This document shows, one piece after another, positions 7,196-16,415 of a stretch of 64,000 bases of DNA. The notes beneath the pieces were generated by a model. It saw only the letters and a list, made by a program, of their open reading frames with translations. It was not told the DNA's origin and did no database searches. Positions within the stretch are counted from its first letter, which is position 1. Every line of letters begins with the position of its first letter. The position numbers and the translations under genes were made by a program. This DNA is from Anaerocaecibacter muris (GTDB lineage: Bacteria; Bacillota; Clostridia; Christensenellales; Pumilibacteraceae): assembly GCF_943192945.1 (NCBI RefSeq), contig NZ_CALPCE010000001.1:336107-400106 (forward strand), in the 5' to 3' direction.

Positions 7196-8218
7196 ATGAA
7201 GATTATTATCGACATAGGCGGGTGTGACAATCCGCAAAAGATGATTGCCGGCGCGGTAAACGCCGCTAACGAATTCGGTAAGTATACTATGGTCGTCGTC
7301 GGCGACGAAAATTTTATTCGTGCCAACATTAAAGAACCTTTGCCGAAGAATTTGATTATAAAGCATGCGCCCGACGTTATCACAAACGACGATACGCCTA
7401 CACGCGCAATCAGGCAAAAACCCGATTCTTCGCTTATTCGCGCGTTTAAAACGCTTACCGAATCGGACGACGCAGTCGGGTTGGTCAGCGGCGGAAGTAC
7501 CGGCGCGGTGCTTACGGGCGCAACGTTGCTTGTGGGGCGCATAAAGGGCGTGCACCGTCCCGTGCTCGCGTCGTTGTTGCCGACGGCTATTGACGGCAAG
7601 CTCGTGTGCGTTGCCGATTGCGGCGCGAACGTGGACAGCAAGCCGGAGTTTTTGGCGCAGTTCGGTGTTATGGCGGATATGTACGTCCGCGCGTTGTTCG
7701 GCACGGAAAATCCGCGCGTAGCGTTGCTTTCCGTCGGCACCGAGGAACATAAGGGCGACGAACGTTCAAAGGCGGCGCATGCGTTGTTGAAAGAACAGCC
7801 TATCAACTTTGTGGGCAACATGGAAGCGCGCGACGTTTTAACGGGGGATTACGACGTTGTCGTAAGCGATGGTTTTTCGGGCAACGTGCTTATCAAATCG
7901 GTAGAAGGCACGGCTAAAATGGTTATGGGACAACTCAAAAAAGCCATGTTCTCATCGGTCAAATCAAAGCTCGGCGCGTTGATGATGAAAAAATCGCTTA
8001 AAGGTCTTAAATCTAAAATGGATTACCACGCTTACGGCGGCGCGGCGTTCCTCGGCGTTAAGAAAATAGTGGTTAAAACACACGGTTCGTCCAATGAGGT
8101 GTCCACCAAAGCGTCCGTTGCGAACATTATCAGATTGCATGAACATCACATTATAGAAGACATTACCGCGGGCATTACGGCGGAAGTAAGCGCGCCCGCA
8201 GAGAGCGAAAGTGAATAA
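7196..8218 (+). CDS. plsX: Phosphate acyltransferase PlsX
   Basis: PlsX transfers the acyl group from acyl-ACP to phosphate, giving acyl-phosphate for PlsY in phosphatidic acid synthesis; it works at the membrane surface. The 340-residue length fits. Visible family patterns are the N-terminal KIIIDIGGCDNP (usual form DxxGGD), VSGGSTGA, VADCGANVDSKPEFL and DVVVSDGFSGNV. GAGAGG precedes the ATG. The C-terminal tail is slightly extended and acidic (ending SESE). Its last bases overlap the GTG start of rnc. The acpP gene that often lies between these two is missing. Confidence 0.95.
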   Translation: MKIIIDIGGCDNPQKMIAGAVNAANEFGKYTMVVVGDENFIRANIKEPLPKNLIIKHAPDVITNDDTPTRAIRQKPDSSLIRAFKTLTESDDAVGLVSGGSTGAVLTGATLLVGRIKGVHRPVLASLLPTAIDGKLVCVADCGANVDSKPEFLAQFGVMADMYVRALFGTENPRVALLSVGTEEHKGDERSKAAHALLKEQPINFVGNMEARDVLTGDYDVVVSDGFSGNVLIKSVEGTAKMVMGQLKKAMFSSVKSKLGALMMKKSLKGLKSKMDYHAYGGAAFLGVKKIVVKTHGSSNEVSTKASVANIIRLHEHHIIEDITAGITAEVSAPAESESE

Positions 8219-8867
8219 TTCGGATATTAACGCTATTCAATCGCGCATAGGTTACGTTTTTAAAAATCCCAAATTGCTTATAGCGGCGTTTACTCACTCG
8301 TCATACGTAAACGAACATGAGGTTGCAGGCAACGAACGTATCGAGTTTTTGGGCGATTGCGTGCTTAACTTTTTGGTCGGCGAGCGGTTGTTCGGACTCG
8401 ATCCGTCGGCGAGCGAAGGTAAGCTGTCCGCGCGCCGCGCCGCGCTTGTTTCGCGCACTCCGCTCGCGCGCATTGTGAGCAGGCTGGGGCTTGTGGACTA
8501 TTTGCGCGTCGGCGCGGGCGTTAACAAACTCAATTTTTCGGACAAGGCGCGTTCGGACGTACTCGAAGCGCTTATAGGCGCGGTGTACCTCGACGGCGGT
8601 ATCGATGCATGCCGAAAACTGCTCGATTCGATATTCTTTCCGTTTGTCGAGCCCGAGCGCGACTACAAAAGCGCATTGCAAGAATACGCCGCGACGAATG
8701 GACAGACTGCGGAATATTCGACAACCGCCGCGCCTAACGGCGGATTTGCCGCGACGGTTACGGTCGGCGGGCGTAAATTCGAGGGGTTCGGCAAGACTAA
8801 ACGGTTGGCGCATGCAACCGCGGCAAAGCGCGCGCTCGAAACTTTGTCGCCCGAAAATAGCAAGTAA
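8211..8867 (+). CDS. rnc: Ribonuclease III
   Basis: RNase III cuts double-stranded RNA, including the rRNA precursor stems. The 218-residue protein has the signature NERIEFLGD at 41-49 with the catalytic acidic residues Glu42, Glu45 and Asp49, and Glu119 in DVLEALIGA matching the essential second acidic site. A double-stranded RNA binding domain follows from about 152 to 217. The start is a GTG that overlaps the end of plsX by 8 bases. It is followed by smc and ftsY, a standard order in Bacillota. Confidence 0.95.
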   Translation: MNNSDINAIQSRIGYVFKNPKLLIAAFTHSSYVNEHEVAGNERIEFLGDCVLNFLVGERLFGLDPSASEGKLSARRAALVSRTPLARIVSRLGLVDYLRVGAGVNKLNFSDKARSDVLEALIGAVYLDGGIDACRKLLDSIFFPFVEPERDYKSALQEYAATNGQTAEYSTTAAPNGGFAATVTVGGRKFEGFGKTKRLAHATAAKRALETLSPENSK

Positions 8868-8909
8868 ATCCCGAATTTACAAAATTCGTTCACATACGTC
8901 TTAATTCGA

Positions 8910-8938
8910 TTGATTTTTTGCGCCGCGCATGGTATAAT
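8910..8938 (+). promoter_or_regulatory. Promoter of smc-ftsY
   Basis: TTGATT (8910-8915), 17-base spacer, perfect TATAAT (8933-8938). The predicted start near 8945 leaves only about 11 bases before the ATG at 8956. Confidence 0.6.
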
Positions 8939-8955
8939 TCATAGGTGAATGTATA

Positions 8956-11900
8956 ATGCGCAGTGTGCGCGAAGTGCAACGGGTGTCGGCATTGAAGTTT
9001 AAAAAACTATCCTTAATAGGATTCAAATCCTTCGCAAACAAACTCGAAGTCAAATTCGGCGAAGGCATAACCGCAATCGTCGGTCCTAACGGTTGCGGAA
9101 AGAGCAATGTTGCGGACGCGGTGCGTTGGGTGCTCGGCGAGCAGTCGGCGAAACTTTTGCGTGGCTCTAATATGCAAGACGTCATATTCAACGGCACGGA
9201 AAAGCGCAAGGCGTTGTCTTATGCCGAAGTATCGTTGACGTTCGATAACCACAATCGGTCGTTGTTCCCGTCATACGATTACGAAGAAGTCGTAATTTCC
9301 CGTAAGCTGTTCCGTTCGGGCGAAAGCGAGTATTACCGTAACGGCAGTCTTTGCCGTCTGCGCGATATTTCGGAAATGTTGCGCGACGCGGGCTTTTCGG
9401 TCGAGGGCTATACCATAATCGGTCAAGGAAGGGTTATAGAAATAATCAATTCCAAGCCCGAGGACAGGCGAGCTATTTTCGAGGAAGCCGCGGGAATTAC
9501 AAAGTACAAATTCAAAAAGAACGAGGCGGAGCGCAAGAACGCGCGTACGCGCGACAATCTTGTGCGGCTCAACGATATTTTGTCTAACGATACGGAACGG
9601 CTCGGACCTTTGGCGCGTCAAGCCGAAAAGACCCGCACGTACAGGGATTTAAAAGAGCGGCTAAAACATCACGAAATAAATCTGTACATAAACCAATACG
9701 AAACGGCTTCGAGCACAAAAGATAGGCTGTCGGAAGTTATTTCGGGTATCGATGCGGAAATTGCCGAAAAGCAAGCCGCATACAATCAGGCTTCCGCGGA
9801 CTATAACAGCGCAATGAACGAGTTGCAGTCCATAGACTATAATCTGGAAAAATTGCGCACCGAGCTGATGGATTTGTCCGTCGATAAAGAGAAAATATCG
9901 GGACAGATAGGTTTGTACAAACAACAGCTCGACAGCATAAGCAGTCAAAATATGGCGCTCATGGCATCCAATTCCGCGCTCAACGACAACTATAACAATC
10001 TTACTAACACGGCGGCGCAAAAGCAGGACGAGCACAACCGCAAGGCGGAGGAGTTAAAATCCTCGCGCGAACAGTACGAAAAACTCAACGCGGAATATAC
10101 CGTGCTTGTCGATAAAGTTGCGGCGGAGGAAAACCGAATAAACGCCGCGCGCAAAGCGCTTATCGCGGCAATGGAACGCCGCGCCGACGTCAATCGTAGC
10201 GTGGGCGAGCTGTCTGCGGAGCGCGTCAGTCTTACCGATCAGATAGAAGAATTGAAAATGCGCATGGAAATAGCGGACGGCAAAATTTCCACCGCCGCAA
10301 ATGCGCTTGAAAAAAAGACGGCGGAGCTTGAAAAATTACAGGCGGAGTGCGCGGAACTTTCCGAGCAAAAGCAAAACGCAGTTTCGGAAAACTCCGAGTG
10401 CGTCAAGCGTTTGAACGAACTGGGCGCAAAGCTCGGACAAGCCCGTCAGGACTATTCCGCATTGATTTCGCGCAAGCGAGTTTTAGAGGACGTGCAAAAG
10501 GACGCATACACTCACTCCGTGCGCAAACTGCTCGACGACGCGGAAAGCAATCCGCATATAAAACAGCTTATCGTGGGCGTTATCGGTCAAGCGATAACCG
10601 TCAAGGAAGGGTTTGAAGCGGCGGTCGATATGGCGCTCGGCTCGGCTGTCAATAACATTGTCACCAAAAACGAGGATGACGCCAAACAGCTTGTCGAACA
10701 TTTAAAAGCAAATAAGTACGGCAGAGCGACGTTCCTGCCTATTACGAGTTTTAAACCGCGTTCGATCGACGGCAATCTCATCCCGCTTTTGCGGCGGCAG
10801 GGCTGTTTCGGCATAGCGACAAACGCTTTGACTTACGATCCCGTTTTCGATACGGTCATAAAAGGCTTGCTCGGCAGTACGGTAATCGTAGATAACATGG
10901 ACACGGCAGTTCGGCTCGCGCGCGACAGCAAGTACGGATTTCGTATAGTAACGCTCGACGGCGATATTGTTACGCCGCAAGGCGCGATAACGGGCGGCAG
11001 TAAAAAGTCGGACGCGACCAACGTGTTTGCGCACGAGCGCACGCTCAAAGACATTACCGCACAGACGGAAAATTTAAAGTCGAGTATAGAGAGCGCGCAA
11101 ACGGAGCGCGACGGTCTTGCTGTGCGCAACGAGGAACTTACCAAGCGCGTGCGCGAGTTCACGGAGGACATACACGAATACGAGCTTGCGGCGGCGGCGC
11201 TTGCGGCGGAGCAGACCGCTATTCGCGGCGAACTGAATACGCTTACGGAAGCGCGCTCGGCGGACGAGCAAAACGTTAACGCCATGAGCGAACGCTTGGA
11301 AATTATTACGGCAGACCTCGACGCCGCGGAAAGATCGCAAGACGAAATAGGTATGGACGAGCGCAACGAGGAAACGGCGCGTATCGGCAAGCAGTTTGAC
11401 GAATTGCGGCAAAAACGCGACGTAATGCACAATTCGGTCGTCGAGCACAACTTGCGTATCGTCACGCTCGAAAAGGACGTGGAGGCGTTACAAAACGATA
11501 TTGCTCGGTTAAAGAGCGAGGCAGTAGCCACCGCTCAACGCATAGAAAGCAACAACATGACTATCTTGGGCAACAACCGCACAATGCAAGAGTGCGACGA
11601 CAAGATAAAACGTCTTACGGAAAGCAGTTCGGACGGCAACGACAAGCGCAGGGAACAAATAAAAGAAAAACTTGACGGACTGTCGCAGTATAAAAACGAT
11701 CTCAATGTAAAAACTGTGGAAAGCGATAAAGCGCGTTTGGAATATAACGACGCGATCGCGGCGTTGACGGAACGCAAGCACGAGCAGGAAATTCTGCTCA
11801 CGCAAGTGGACGTCAATATGGATTTGATGCAACAGCGCGTCAACGATGAATACGGGCTCGGTTACGAGGACTGCTTGCAGTTTAAGGACGAGAATTACGA

Positions 11901-12585
11901 CGCGGAAAACGGCGAAGTGGAAATAGTCAAACTTAAACGCCGTATAGCGAGCCTCGGCAGTATTAACGAAAACGCTATCGAGGAAGCGCAGGAACTGTCG
12001 CAAAAATGCAATCAGTTGTCCATTCAGCGCGACGACATGATGAAAAGCCTTGCCGACGAGGAACGCATTATCAAAGAGATGTCGGCAAACATGATGCGCG
12101 ACTTTGACGACTGCTTTGAAAAAATCCGCAAAAACTTCCGCGAGATCTTTTCCGAATTGTTTAACGGCGGCACTGCGGACTTGGAACTTACGGAGAACGA
12201 AGACCCGTTGCTCCGCGGTGTTGAAATAAAGGCGCAACCGCCCGCCAAGCATTTGCAGTCTATTACGCTTTTGTCGGGCGGAGAAAAAACGCTCACGGCG
12301 ATAGCGATACTTTTTGCAATAATGAAACTTCGTCCCATGCCGTTCTGTTTGTTGGACGAAATAGAGGCGGCGTTGGACGACGCAAACGTCGGAAGAGTTG
12401 CCGCCGCGCTCAAAAAGTTTTCTACGCACACGCAGCTTATAGCCATTACGCACAGAAAACCCACGATGGAACAGGCGGACTGCTTATACGGCGTTACCAT
12501 GGAAGAAAAGGGCGTGTCGTCAATAGTGTCCGTGCGCTTGTCCGACGCGTTAAAAAATGCCGAAACAGTTTCGGCTAAACAGTAG
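8956..12585 (+). CDS. smc: Chromosome partition protein Smc
   Basis: Smc is the ATPase of the condensin-like complex that organises and separates chromosomes. The 1209-residue protein has the N-terminal Walker A GPNGCGKS at 43-50, a long coiled coil, a hinge at about 530-690 with the Gly-rich pattern GGSKKS at its end, a second coiled coil, then the ABC signature LSGGEKT near 1106-1112 and Walker B LLDEIEAALDD from about 1131. Comparison with family members suggests the conserved start is the LKF near residue 13; a GTG at 8983 is an alternative start. AGGTG lies 8 bases before the ATG used here. The partners scpA and scpB are not in the window. Confidence 0.96.
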   Translation: MRSVREVQRVSALKFKKLSLIGFKSFANKLEVKFGEGITAIVGPNGCGKSNVADAVRWVLGEQSAKLLRGSNMQDVIFNGTEKRKALSYAEVSLTFDNHNRSLFPSYDYEEVVISRKLFRSGESEYYRNGSLCRLRDISEMLRDAGFSVEGYTIIGQGRVIEIINSKPEDRRAIFEEAAGITKYKFKKNEAERKNARTRDNLVRLNDILSNDTERLGPLARQAEKTRTYRDLKERLKHHEINLYINQYETASSTKDRLSEVISGIDAEIAEKQAAYNQASADYNSAMNELQSIDYNLEKLRTELMDLSVDKEKISGQIGLYKQQLDSISSQNMALMASNSALNDNYNNLTNTAAQKQDEHNRKAEELKSSREQYEKLNAEYTVLVDKVAAEENRINAARKALIAAMERRADVNRSVGELSAERVSLTDQIEELKMRMEIADGKISTAANALEKKTAELEKLQAECAELSEQKQNAVSENSECVKRLNELGAKLGQARQDYSALISRKRVLEDVQKDAYTHSVRKLLDDAESNPHIKQLIVGVIGQAITVKEGFEAAVDMALGSAVNNIVTKNEDDAKQLVEHLKANKYGRATFLPITSFKPRSIDGNLIPLLRRQGCFGIATNALTYDPVFDTVIKGLLGSTVIVDNMDTAVRLARDSKYGFRIVTLDGDIVTPQGAITGGSKKSDATNVFAHERTLKDITAQTENLKSSIESAQTERDGLAVRNEELTKRVREFTEDIHEYELAAAALAAEQTAIRGELNTLTEARSADEQNVNAMSERLEIITADLDAAERSQDEIGMDERNEETARIGKQFDELRQKRDVMHNSVVEHNLRIVTLEKDVEALQNDIARLKSEAVATAQRIESNNMTILGNNRTMQECDDKIKRLTESSSDGNDKRREQIKEKLDGLSQYKNDLNVKTVESDKARLEYNDAIAALTERKHEQEILLTQVDVNMDLMQQRVNDEYGLGYEDCLQFKDENYDAENGEVEIVKLKRRIASLGSINENAIEEAQELSQKCNQLSIQRDDMMKSLADEERIIKEMSANMMRDFDDCFEKIRKNFREIFSELFNGGTADLELTENEDPLLRGVEIKAQPPAKHLQSITLLSGGEKTLTAIAILFAIMKLRPMPFCLLDEIEAALDDANVGRVAAALKKFSTHTQLIAITHRKPTMEQADCLYGVTMEEKGVSSIVSVRLSDALKNAETVSAKQ

Positions 12586-12600
12586 TAGTCAAGGTGAATT

Positions 12601-13506
12601 ATGGGCATATTTTCCAAGATAAAGCAGGGGCTTAAACGCACAAAGGAAGCTATCGCTTACAAGCTGAACAAGCTGTTTACGGGCGGCGTGCTTACCGACG
12701 ATTTTTACGACGAGCTCGAAGAAACGCTTTTGACGTCCGATATAGGCGCGGAAACGACCGAGAATATAATGGACAGGTTAAAAGACGAAATCGACAGACA
12801 GCACGTGCGCGACACCGCGACCGTGCGGGATATTTTAAAAAATATTCTTGTCGAGTTGTTGGAGGAAAACGAAAAGCCGGAGTACGGCTATCCTCTCGTA
12901 ATAATGCTGTCGGGCGTGAACGGCGTGGGCAAAACCACGGCAATAGGCAAGCTCGCCAAAAAGTTCAAGTCGCAGGGTAAATCGGTCACTATAGCCGCCG
13001 CGGATACTTTCCGCGCCGCCGCCGCCGATCAGTTGACTGTGTGGGCGGAACGCGCGGGCGTGCGCATAATAAAGCACGCCGAAGGCGCGGACCCCGCCGC
13101 CGTTGTTTACGACGCGGCGCAAAGCGTTAAGAGCAAGAACGGTGACGTTTTGCTAATAGATACCGCGGGCAGACTGCACAACAAGAAAAACCTTATGGAG
13201 GAGCTGAAAAAGATTGCGCGCGTAGTCGGACGGGAATTGCCCAACGCTACGGTGCTCAATTACATAGTGCTCGATGCGACCACGGGTCAAAACGCCATTT
13301 CGCAGGTGGATATATTTAACGAAGCAATCGACATAGACGGCATTATCCTTACCAAACTGGACGGAACGGCAAAAGGCGGCGTCGTGCTTGCGATAGCGGG
13401 CGAGTTGTCCGTGCCCGTCGTGTACGTCGGCGTCGGCGAGGGTATAGACGATTTGGAAGACTTTGACGCGGACGATTTTGTAAGCGGAATTATGGGCGAC
13501 GAATAA
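12601..13506 (+). CDS. ftsY: Signal recognition particle receptor FtsY
   Basis: FtsY is the membrane-associated GTPase that receives ribosome-SRP complexes at the Sec translocon. The 301-residue protein consists almost only of the NG domain: helical N domain at 1-95, P-loop GVNGVGKT at 105-112, then DTFRAAAADQL, DTAGRLHN and TKLDGTAKGG. The acidic A domain found in Escherichia coli is missing, as is normal in Bacillota. It starts 15 bases after smc with AAGGTG upstream, and its partner Ffh is encoded a little downstream. Confidence 0.96.
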   Translation: MGIFSKIKQGLKRTKEAIAYKLNKLFTGGVLTDDFYDELEETLLTSDIGAETTENIMDRLKDEIDRQHVRDTATVRDILKNILVELLEENEKPEYGYPLVIMLSGVNGVGKTTAIGKLAKKFKSQGKSVTIAAADTFRAAAADQLTVWAERAGVRIIKHAEGADPAAVVYDAAQSVKSKNGDVLLIDTAGRLHNKKNLMEELKKIARVVGRELPNATVLNYIVLDATTGQNAISQVDIFNEAIDIDGIILTKLDGTAKGGVVLAIAGELSVPVVYVGVGEGIDDLEDFDADDFVSGIMGDE

Positions 13507-13550
13507 TTTGTCTTAATTTGCAAGCAGATCGAAAAATCGATTAAAAACGC

Positions 13551-13579
13551 TTGCAATATAAAAAAATATGATGTATAAT
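13551..13579 (+). promoter_or_regulatory. Promoter of the ylxM-ffh operon
   Basis: TTGCAA (13551-13556), 17-base A-rich spacer, perfect TATAAT (13574-13579). The expected transcription start, about 13586, lies inside the 5' arm of the hairpin that follows. Confidence 0.7.
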
Positions 13580-13580
13580 G

Positions 13581-13614
13581 ACGGTGTAAAGCAATTCGAC
13601 TTTACACCGTTTTT
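13581..13614 (+). terminator. Terminator-type hairpin ending at the ylxM start codon
   Basis: ACGGTGTAAAG (13581-13591) and CTTTACACCGT (13600-13610) form an 11-bp stem followed by TTTTT (13610-13614), immediately before the ATG at 13615. It would stop read-through from ftsY. Transcripts from the overlapping promoter start within the first arm and cannot form the whole stem. Confidence 0.75.
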
Positions 13615-13944
13615 ATGAGCAAGGACTTGAATGTAAGCAGGCTGTGCGACGTATACGGCGCGTTATTGACCGAACATAGACGGGAGTTAATCCGCGAATA
13701 TTACGACAACGATTTGTCGCTCGCGGAAATCGCCGAAAATTCGGGCATTACAAGACAAGCGGCGTTGTGCAGTATAAAGCAAGCGGAAAACCAGCTTTAC
13801 GGTTACGAAGAAAAAATAGGGCTTGCGGCGTTATATCGGGACTTGGAAAAGGATTTGCAATCGTTGATGTCGGACATGGATTCGGACGTTCAAACTGCGA
13901 AAGCGCGGTTGCAAAACATAATAGACGGTTTACAACGGCAATGA
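13615..13944 (+). CDS. ylxM: YlxM/p13-like DNA-binding protein (UPF0122)
   Basis: A 109-residue homologue of YlxM, a helix-turn-helix protein encoded with ffh in Bacillota. In streptococci YlxM has been reported to influence SRP activity. The sequence shows a sigma-70 region-4-like helix-turn-helix, with LAEIAENSGITRQAALCSI at about residues 42-60, and a helical C-terminus. The ATG lies directly after a terminator-type U run and I see no Shine-Dalgarno sequence; the length matches the family, so the start is kept. It ends 9 bases before ffh. Confidence 0.85.
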   Translation: MSKDLNVSRLCDVYGALLTEHRRELIREYYDNDLSLAEIAENSGITRQAALCSIKQAENQLYGYEEKIGLAALYRDLEKDLQSLMSDMDSDVQTAKARLQNIIDGLQRQ

Positions 13945-13953
13945 GGTAACAGC

Positions 13954-15297
13954 ATGGGTTTATTCTCGTCGCTTGCCGATAAGCTCGGCAACGTGTTTGC
14001 AAAAATAACTTCGCGCGGAAAACTTACCGAGGGCGATATAAAGCAGGCAATGCGCGAAATTCGCATTGCGCTGTTGGAGGCGGACGTCAACTATGCCGTC
14101 GTTAAGGATTTTGTCGCGCGCGTTTCCGAAAAAGCCGTGGGCGAGCAGGTGTTAAAATCGCTTACCCCCGGGCAACAGGTTGTAAAAATAGTCAACGACG
14201 AACTTATCGAGCTTATGGGTGCGACAAATTCCAAACTCGAAGTTTCGTCCAAACCGCCCACCGTAATAATGATGTGCGGTTTGCAGGGCGCGGGCAAGAC
14301 AACGTTTTGCGGCAAGCTCGGCAGTTATCTTACCAAACAGGGCAAAAAGCCCATGTTTGCGGCGTGCGACGTGTATCGCCCCGCGGCTGTCAATCAGTTG
14401 CAGGTAGTCGGCAAAAAAGTTAATATTCCCGTGTTTGAGCAGGGCGCGGGCAATCCCGTTAAAATAGCGGCGCGCGCCGTTGACGAAGCGATCAAGCTCG
14501 GATACGACACCGTCATCATTGACACGGCAGGCAGACTGCACATCAACGAAGAGTTGATGAACGAGCTTAAAGAGATCAAGCAGAAAACCGCGCCGACGGA
14601 AATACTTTTGACGGTTGACGCAATGACAGGTCAAGACGCAGTCAACGTCGCCAAAACGTTCAACGACGAGCTCGATATAACGGGCGTTATCCTTACCAAG
14701 CTCGACGGCGACACTCGCGGCGGCGCGGCGCTTTCCATACGCGCGGTTACGGGCAAGCCCATCAAGTTTTGCGGTACGGGAGAAAAGTCGGGCGATATAG
14801 AGCCGTTCTATCCCGACAGAATGGCGTCGAGAATACTCGGCATGGGCGACGTGCTTACGCTTATAGAAAAAGCGCAAGAAGCCGTGTCCGAGGAAGAACT
14901 TAAAAAAATGGAAAAGCGCATGCGTGAAAACAAGTTCACTTTAGAGGACTTTTTAACGCAGTTTAAGTCGCTTGCCAAAATGGGCGATATAAACGACGTT
15001 GTGGCAATGATCCCCGGCATGAGTAAAGCCAACGTCGATTCCAAGCAGATAGACGAGCGTATCGGCAAATACAAATCGATTATTCTGTCAATGACGCCTT
15101 ACGAACGCTCTCACCCCGAAATAATTAAATCCTCGCGCAGAAAACGCATTGCCGCGGGTAGCGGCACGAGCGTACAGGAAGTAAACGCACTGTTAAAACA
15201 GTACGACCAAACGCGCGAAATGATGAAGGCGGCAAGCTCGGGCAAAATGCCGCAAATGCAACAAAAAGTCATACGTCAAAAACGTAGGTTCAGATAA
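13954..15297 (+). CDS. ffh: Signal recognition particle protein Ffh (SRP54)
   Basis: Ffh binds the signal sequence of nascent membrane proteins and, with SRP RNA, docks on FtsY. The 447-residue protein has the N domain (1-90), GTPase P-loop GLQGAGKT at about 109-116, DVYRPAAVNQL, DTAGRLHI, TKLDGDTRGG, and the methionine-rich M domain from about 320 to the end, including the RKRIAAGSG segment that binds RNA. GAGGT precedes the ATG. It heads the classic run ffh-rpsP-khpA-rimM-trmD. The SRP RNA gene is not seen in the window. Confidence 0.97.
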   Translation: MGLFSSLADKLGNVFAKITSRGKLTEGDIKQAMREIRIALLEADVNYAVVKDFVARVSEKAVGEQVLKSLTPGQQVVKIVNDELIELMGATNSKLEVSSKPPTVIMMCGLQGAGKTTFCGKLGSYLTKQGKKPMFAACDVYRPAAVNQLQVVGKKVNIPVFEQGAGNPVKIAARAVDEAIKLGYDTVIIDTAGRLHINEELMNELKEIKQKTAPTEILLTVDAMTGQDAVNVAKTFNDELDITGVILTKLDGDTRGGAALSIRAVTGKPIKFCGTGEKSGDIEPFYPDRMASRILGMGDVLTLIEKAQEAVSEEELKKMEKRMRENKFTLEDFLTQFKSLAKMGDINDVVAMIPGMSKANVDSKQIDERIGKYKSIILSMTPYERSHPEIIKSSRRKRIAAGSGTSVQEVNALLKQYDQTREMMKAASSGKMPQMQQKVIRQKRRFR

Positions 15298-15385
15298 CCG
15301 ATAGCGGACGACCTAAACACGACTGCTCGGCGCGCACCGCGCCGCGTACATAAACAAAATACAAACTTTCTTTAAGGAGAAAATC

Positions 15386-15676
15386 ATGGTAAAAATCAGA
15401 CTTACTCGCATGGGCGACCACAAATCCCCGTTCTACCGCATAATCGTTGCGGACTCCCGCTCGCCGCGCGACGGCAGATTTATCGAAGTGTTGGGCACTT
15501 ACGATCCGCACCTCGACGACGGGCTTAAACTCGACGTGGACAAATCCAAACAGTGGATCAAAAACGGCGCTCAACCCACCGACACCGTTCGCGCGCTTCT
15601 CGTAAAAGCGGGTGCATTGGAAACCAAAAAATCCACGCAAAAGACCAAGGTCGATAAAAAGAAGAAAGCGGAGTAA
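15386..15676 (+). CDS. rpsP: 30S ribosomal protein S16
   Basis: S16 is an early assembly protein of the small subunit. The 96-residue sequence opens [19 protein letters not shown], the family signature, and ends in a lysine-rich tail. AAGGAG lies in good position before the ATG. It sits 88 bases after ffh; I see no clear promoter in that gap, so it is probably co-transcribed. Confidence 0.97.
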   Translation: MVKIRLTRMGDHKSPFYRIIVADSRSPRDGRFIEVLGTYDPHLDDGLKLDVDKSKQWIKNGAQPTDTVRALLVKAGALETKKSTQKTKVDKKKKAE

Positions 15677-15682
15677 TTAACA

Positions 15683-15901
15683 ATGACTGAACTTGTTAAG
15701 TACATTGTTACCGCGCTTGTGGATAATAAGGAGCAAGTGTCCGTTACCGAAGACGGCGACGTTATTGTCGTCAAGGTAGCCAAAGAGGACATGGGCAAGG
15801 TTATCGGCAAACAAGGCAGAATAATAAAATCCGTTCGTTCGGTCGTCAAAGCGGCTTCCGTCAAGCAAGGCAGAAACTGCACCGTCGAAATCGACGAGTA
15901 A
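15683..15901 (+). CDS. khpA: KH-domain RNA-binding protein KhpA
   Basis: A 72-residue single KH domain with the RNA-binding loop GKVIGKQGR at residues 38-46 (GxxG at 42-45). KhpA pairs with KhpB (Jag/EloR) in Gram-positive bacteria and binds many RNAs, affecting cell length and division. It lies between rpsP and rimM, its standard place, and starts 6 bases after rpsP with GGAG upstream. Confidence 0.93.
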   Translation: MTELVKYIVTALVDNKEQVSVTEDGDVIVVKVAKEDMGKVIGKQGRIIKSVRSVVKAASVKQGRNCTVEIDE

Positions 15902-15905
15902 CGCT

Positions 15906-16415
15906 TTGATTACCGTAGGACAGATTACAAAACCGCAAGGCGTGCGCGGCGAAGTCAAGGTCAGACCGTTGACCGACGACCCGTCGCGCTTTTGTATGCT
16001 CAAAACCGTTACGGTCGGAGGCAAGCCGTTCAAAATTGACGGCGTGCGCGTCAGCAACGGCGACGTTTTTATACGTTTTGCGGGGATTGCCGACAGAAAC
16101 GGCGCGGAAGCGTTGCGCGGCGAGTACATACAAATCGATCGCGCGGCGGCGGTCGCTCTGGACGACGGCGAGTTTTTTGTCGCCGATTTGGTGGGCGCGC
16201 CGCTGTTCCAGACCGACGGCGAAGTCAATACCCGCGTCGGCGTTATACGATCGGTTCAGTCGTTCGGCGCGGCGGACGTTTTTACCGTAAAACTCGAAAA
16301 CGGCAAAGAAATGACGTTTGCTTTTGTAAAAAGTCTTAACGCCGTTTATGCGGAAGGCGCGCTTACGGTAGACGCGCGCAAGCTCCGAGAAGTGGCGGTG
16401 TACGATGAAGATTAG
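15906..16415 (+). CDS. rimM: Ribosome maturation factor RimM
   Basis: RimM binds S19 and helps the 30S head to fold. The 169-residue protein has the N-terminal RimM domain (ITVGQITKPQGVRGEVKV region, residues 2-19) and a C-terminal PRC-barrel from about 90. It starts at a TTG four bases after khpA, with no strong ribosome binding site, so translation probably depends on coupling. Its end overlaps trmD by 11 bases. Confidence 0.92.
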   Translation: MITVGQITKPQGVRGEVKVRPLTDDPSRFCMLKTVTVGGKPFKIDGVRVSNGDVFIRFAGIADRNGAEALRGEYIQIDRAAAVALDDGEFFVADLVGAPLFQTDGEVNTRVGVIRSVQSFGAADVFTVKLENGKEMTFAFVKSLNAVYAEGALTVDARKLREVAVYDED

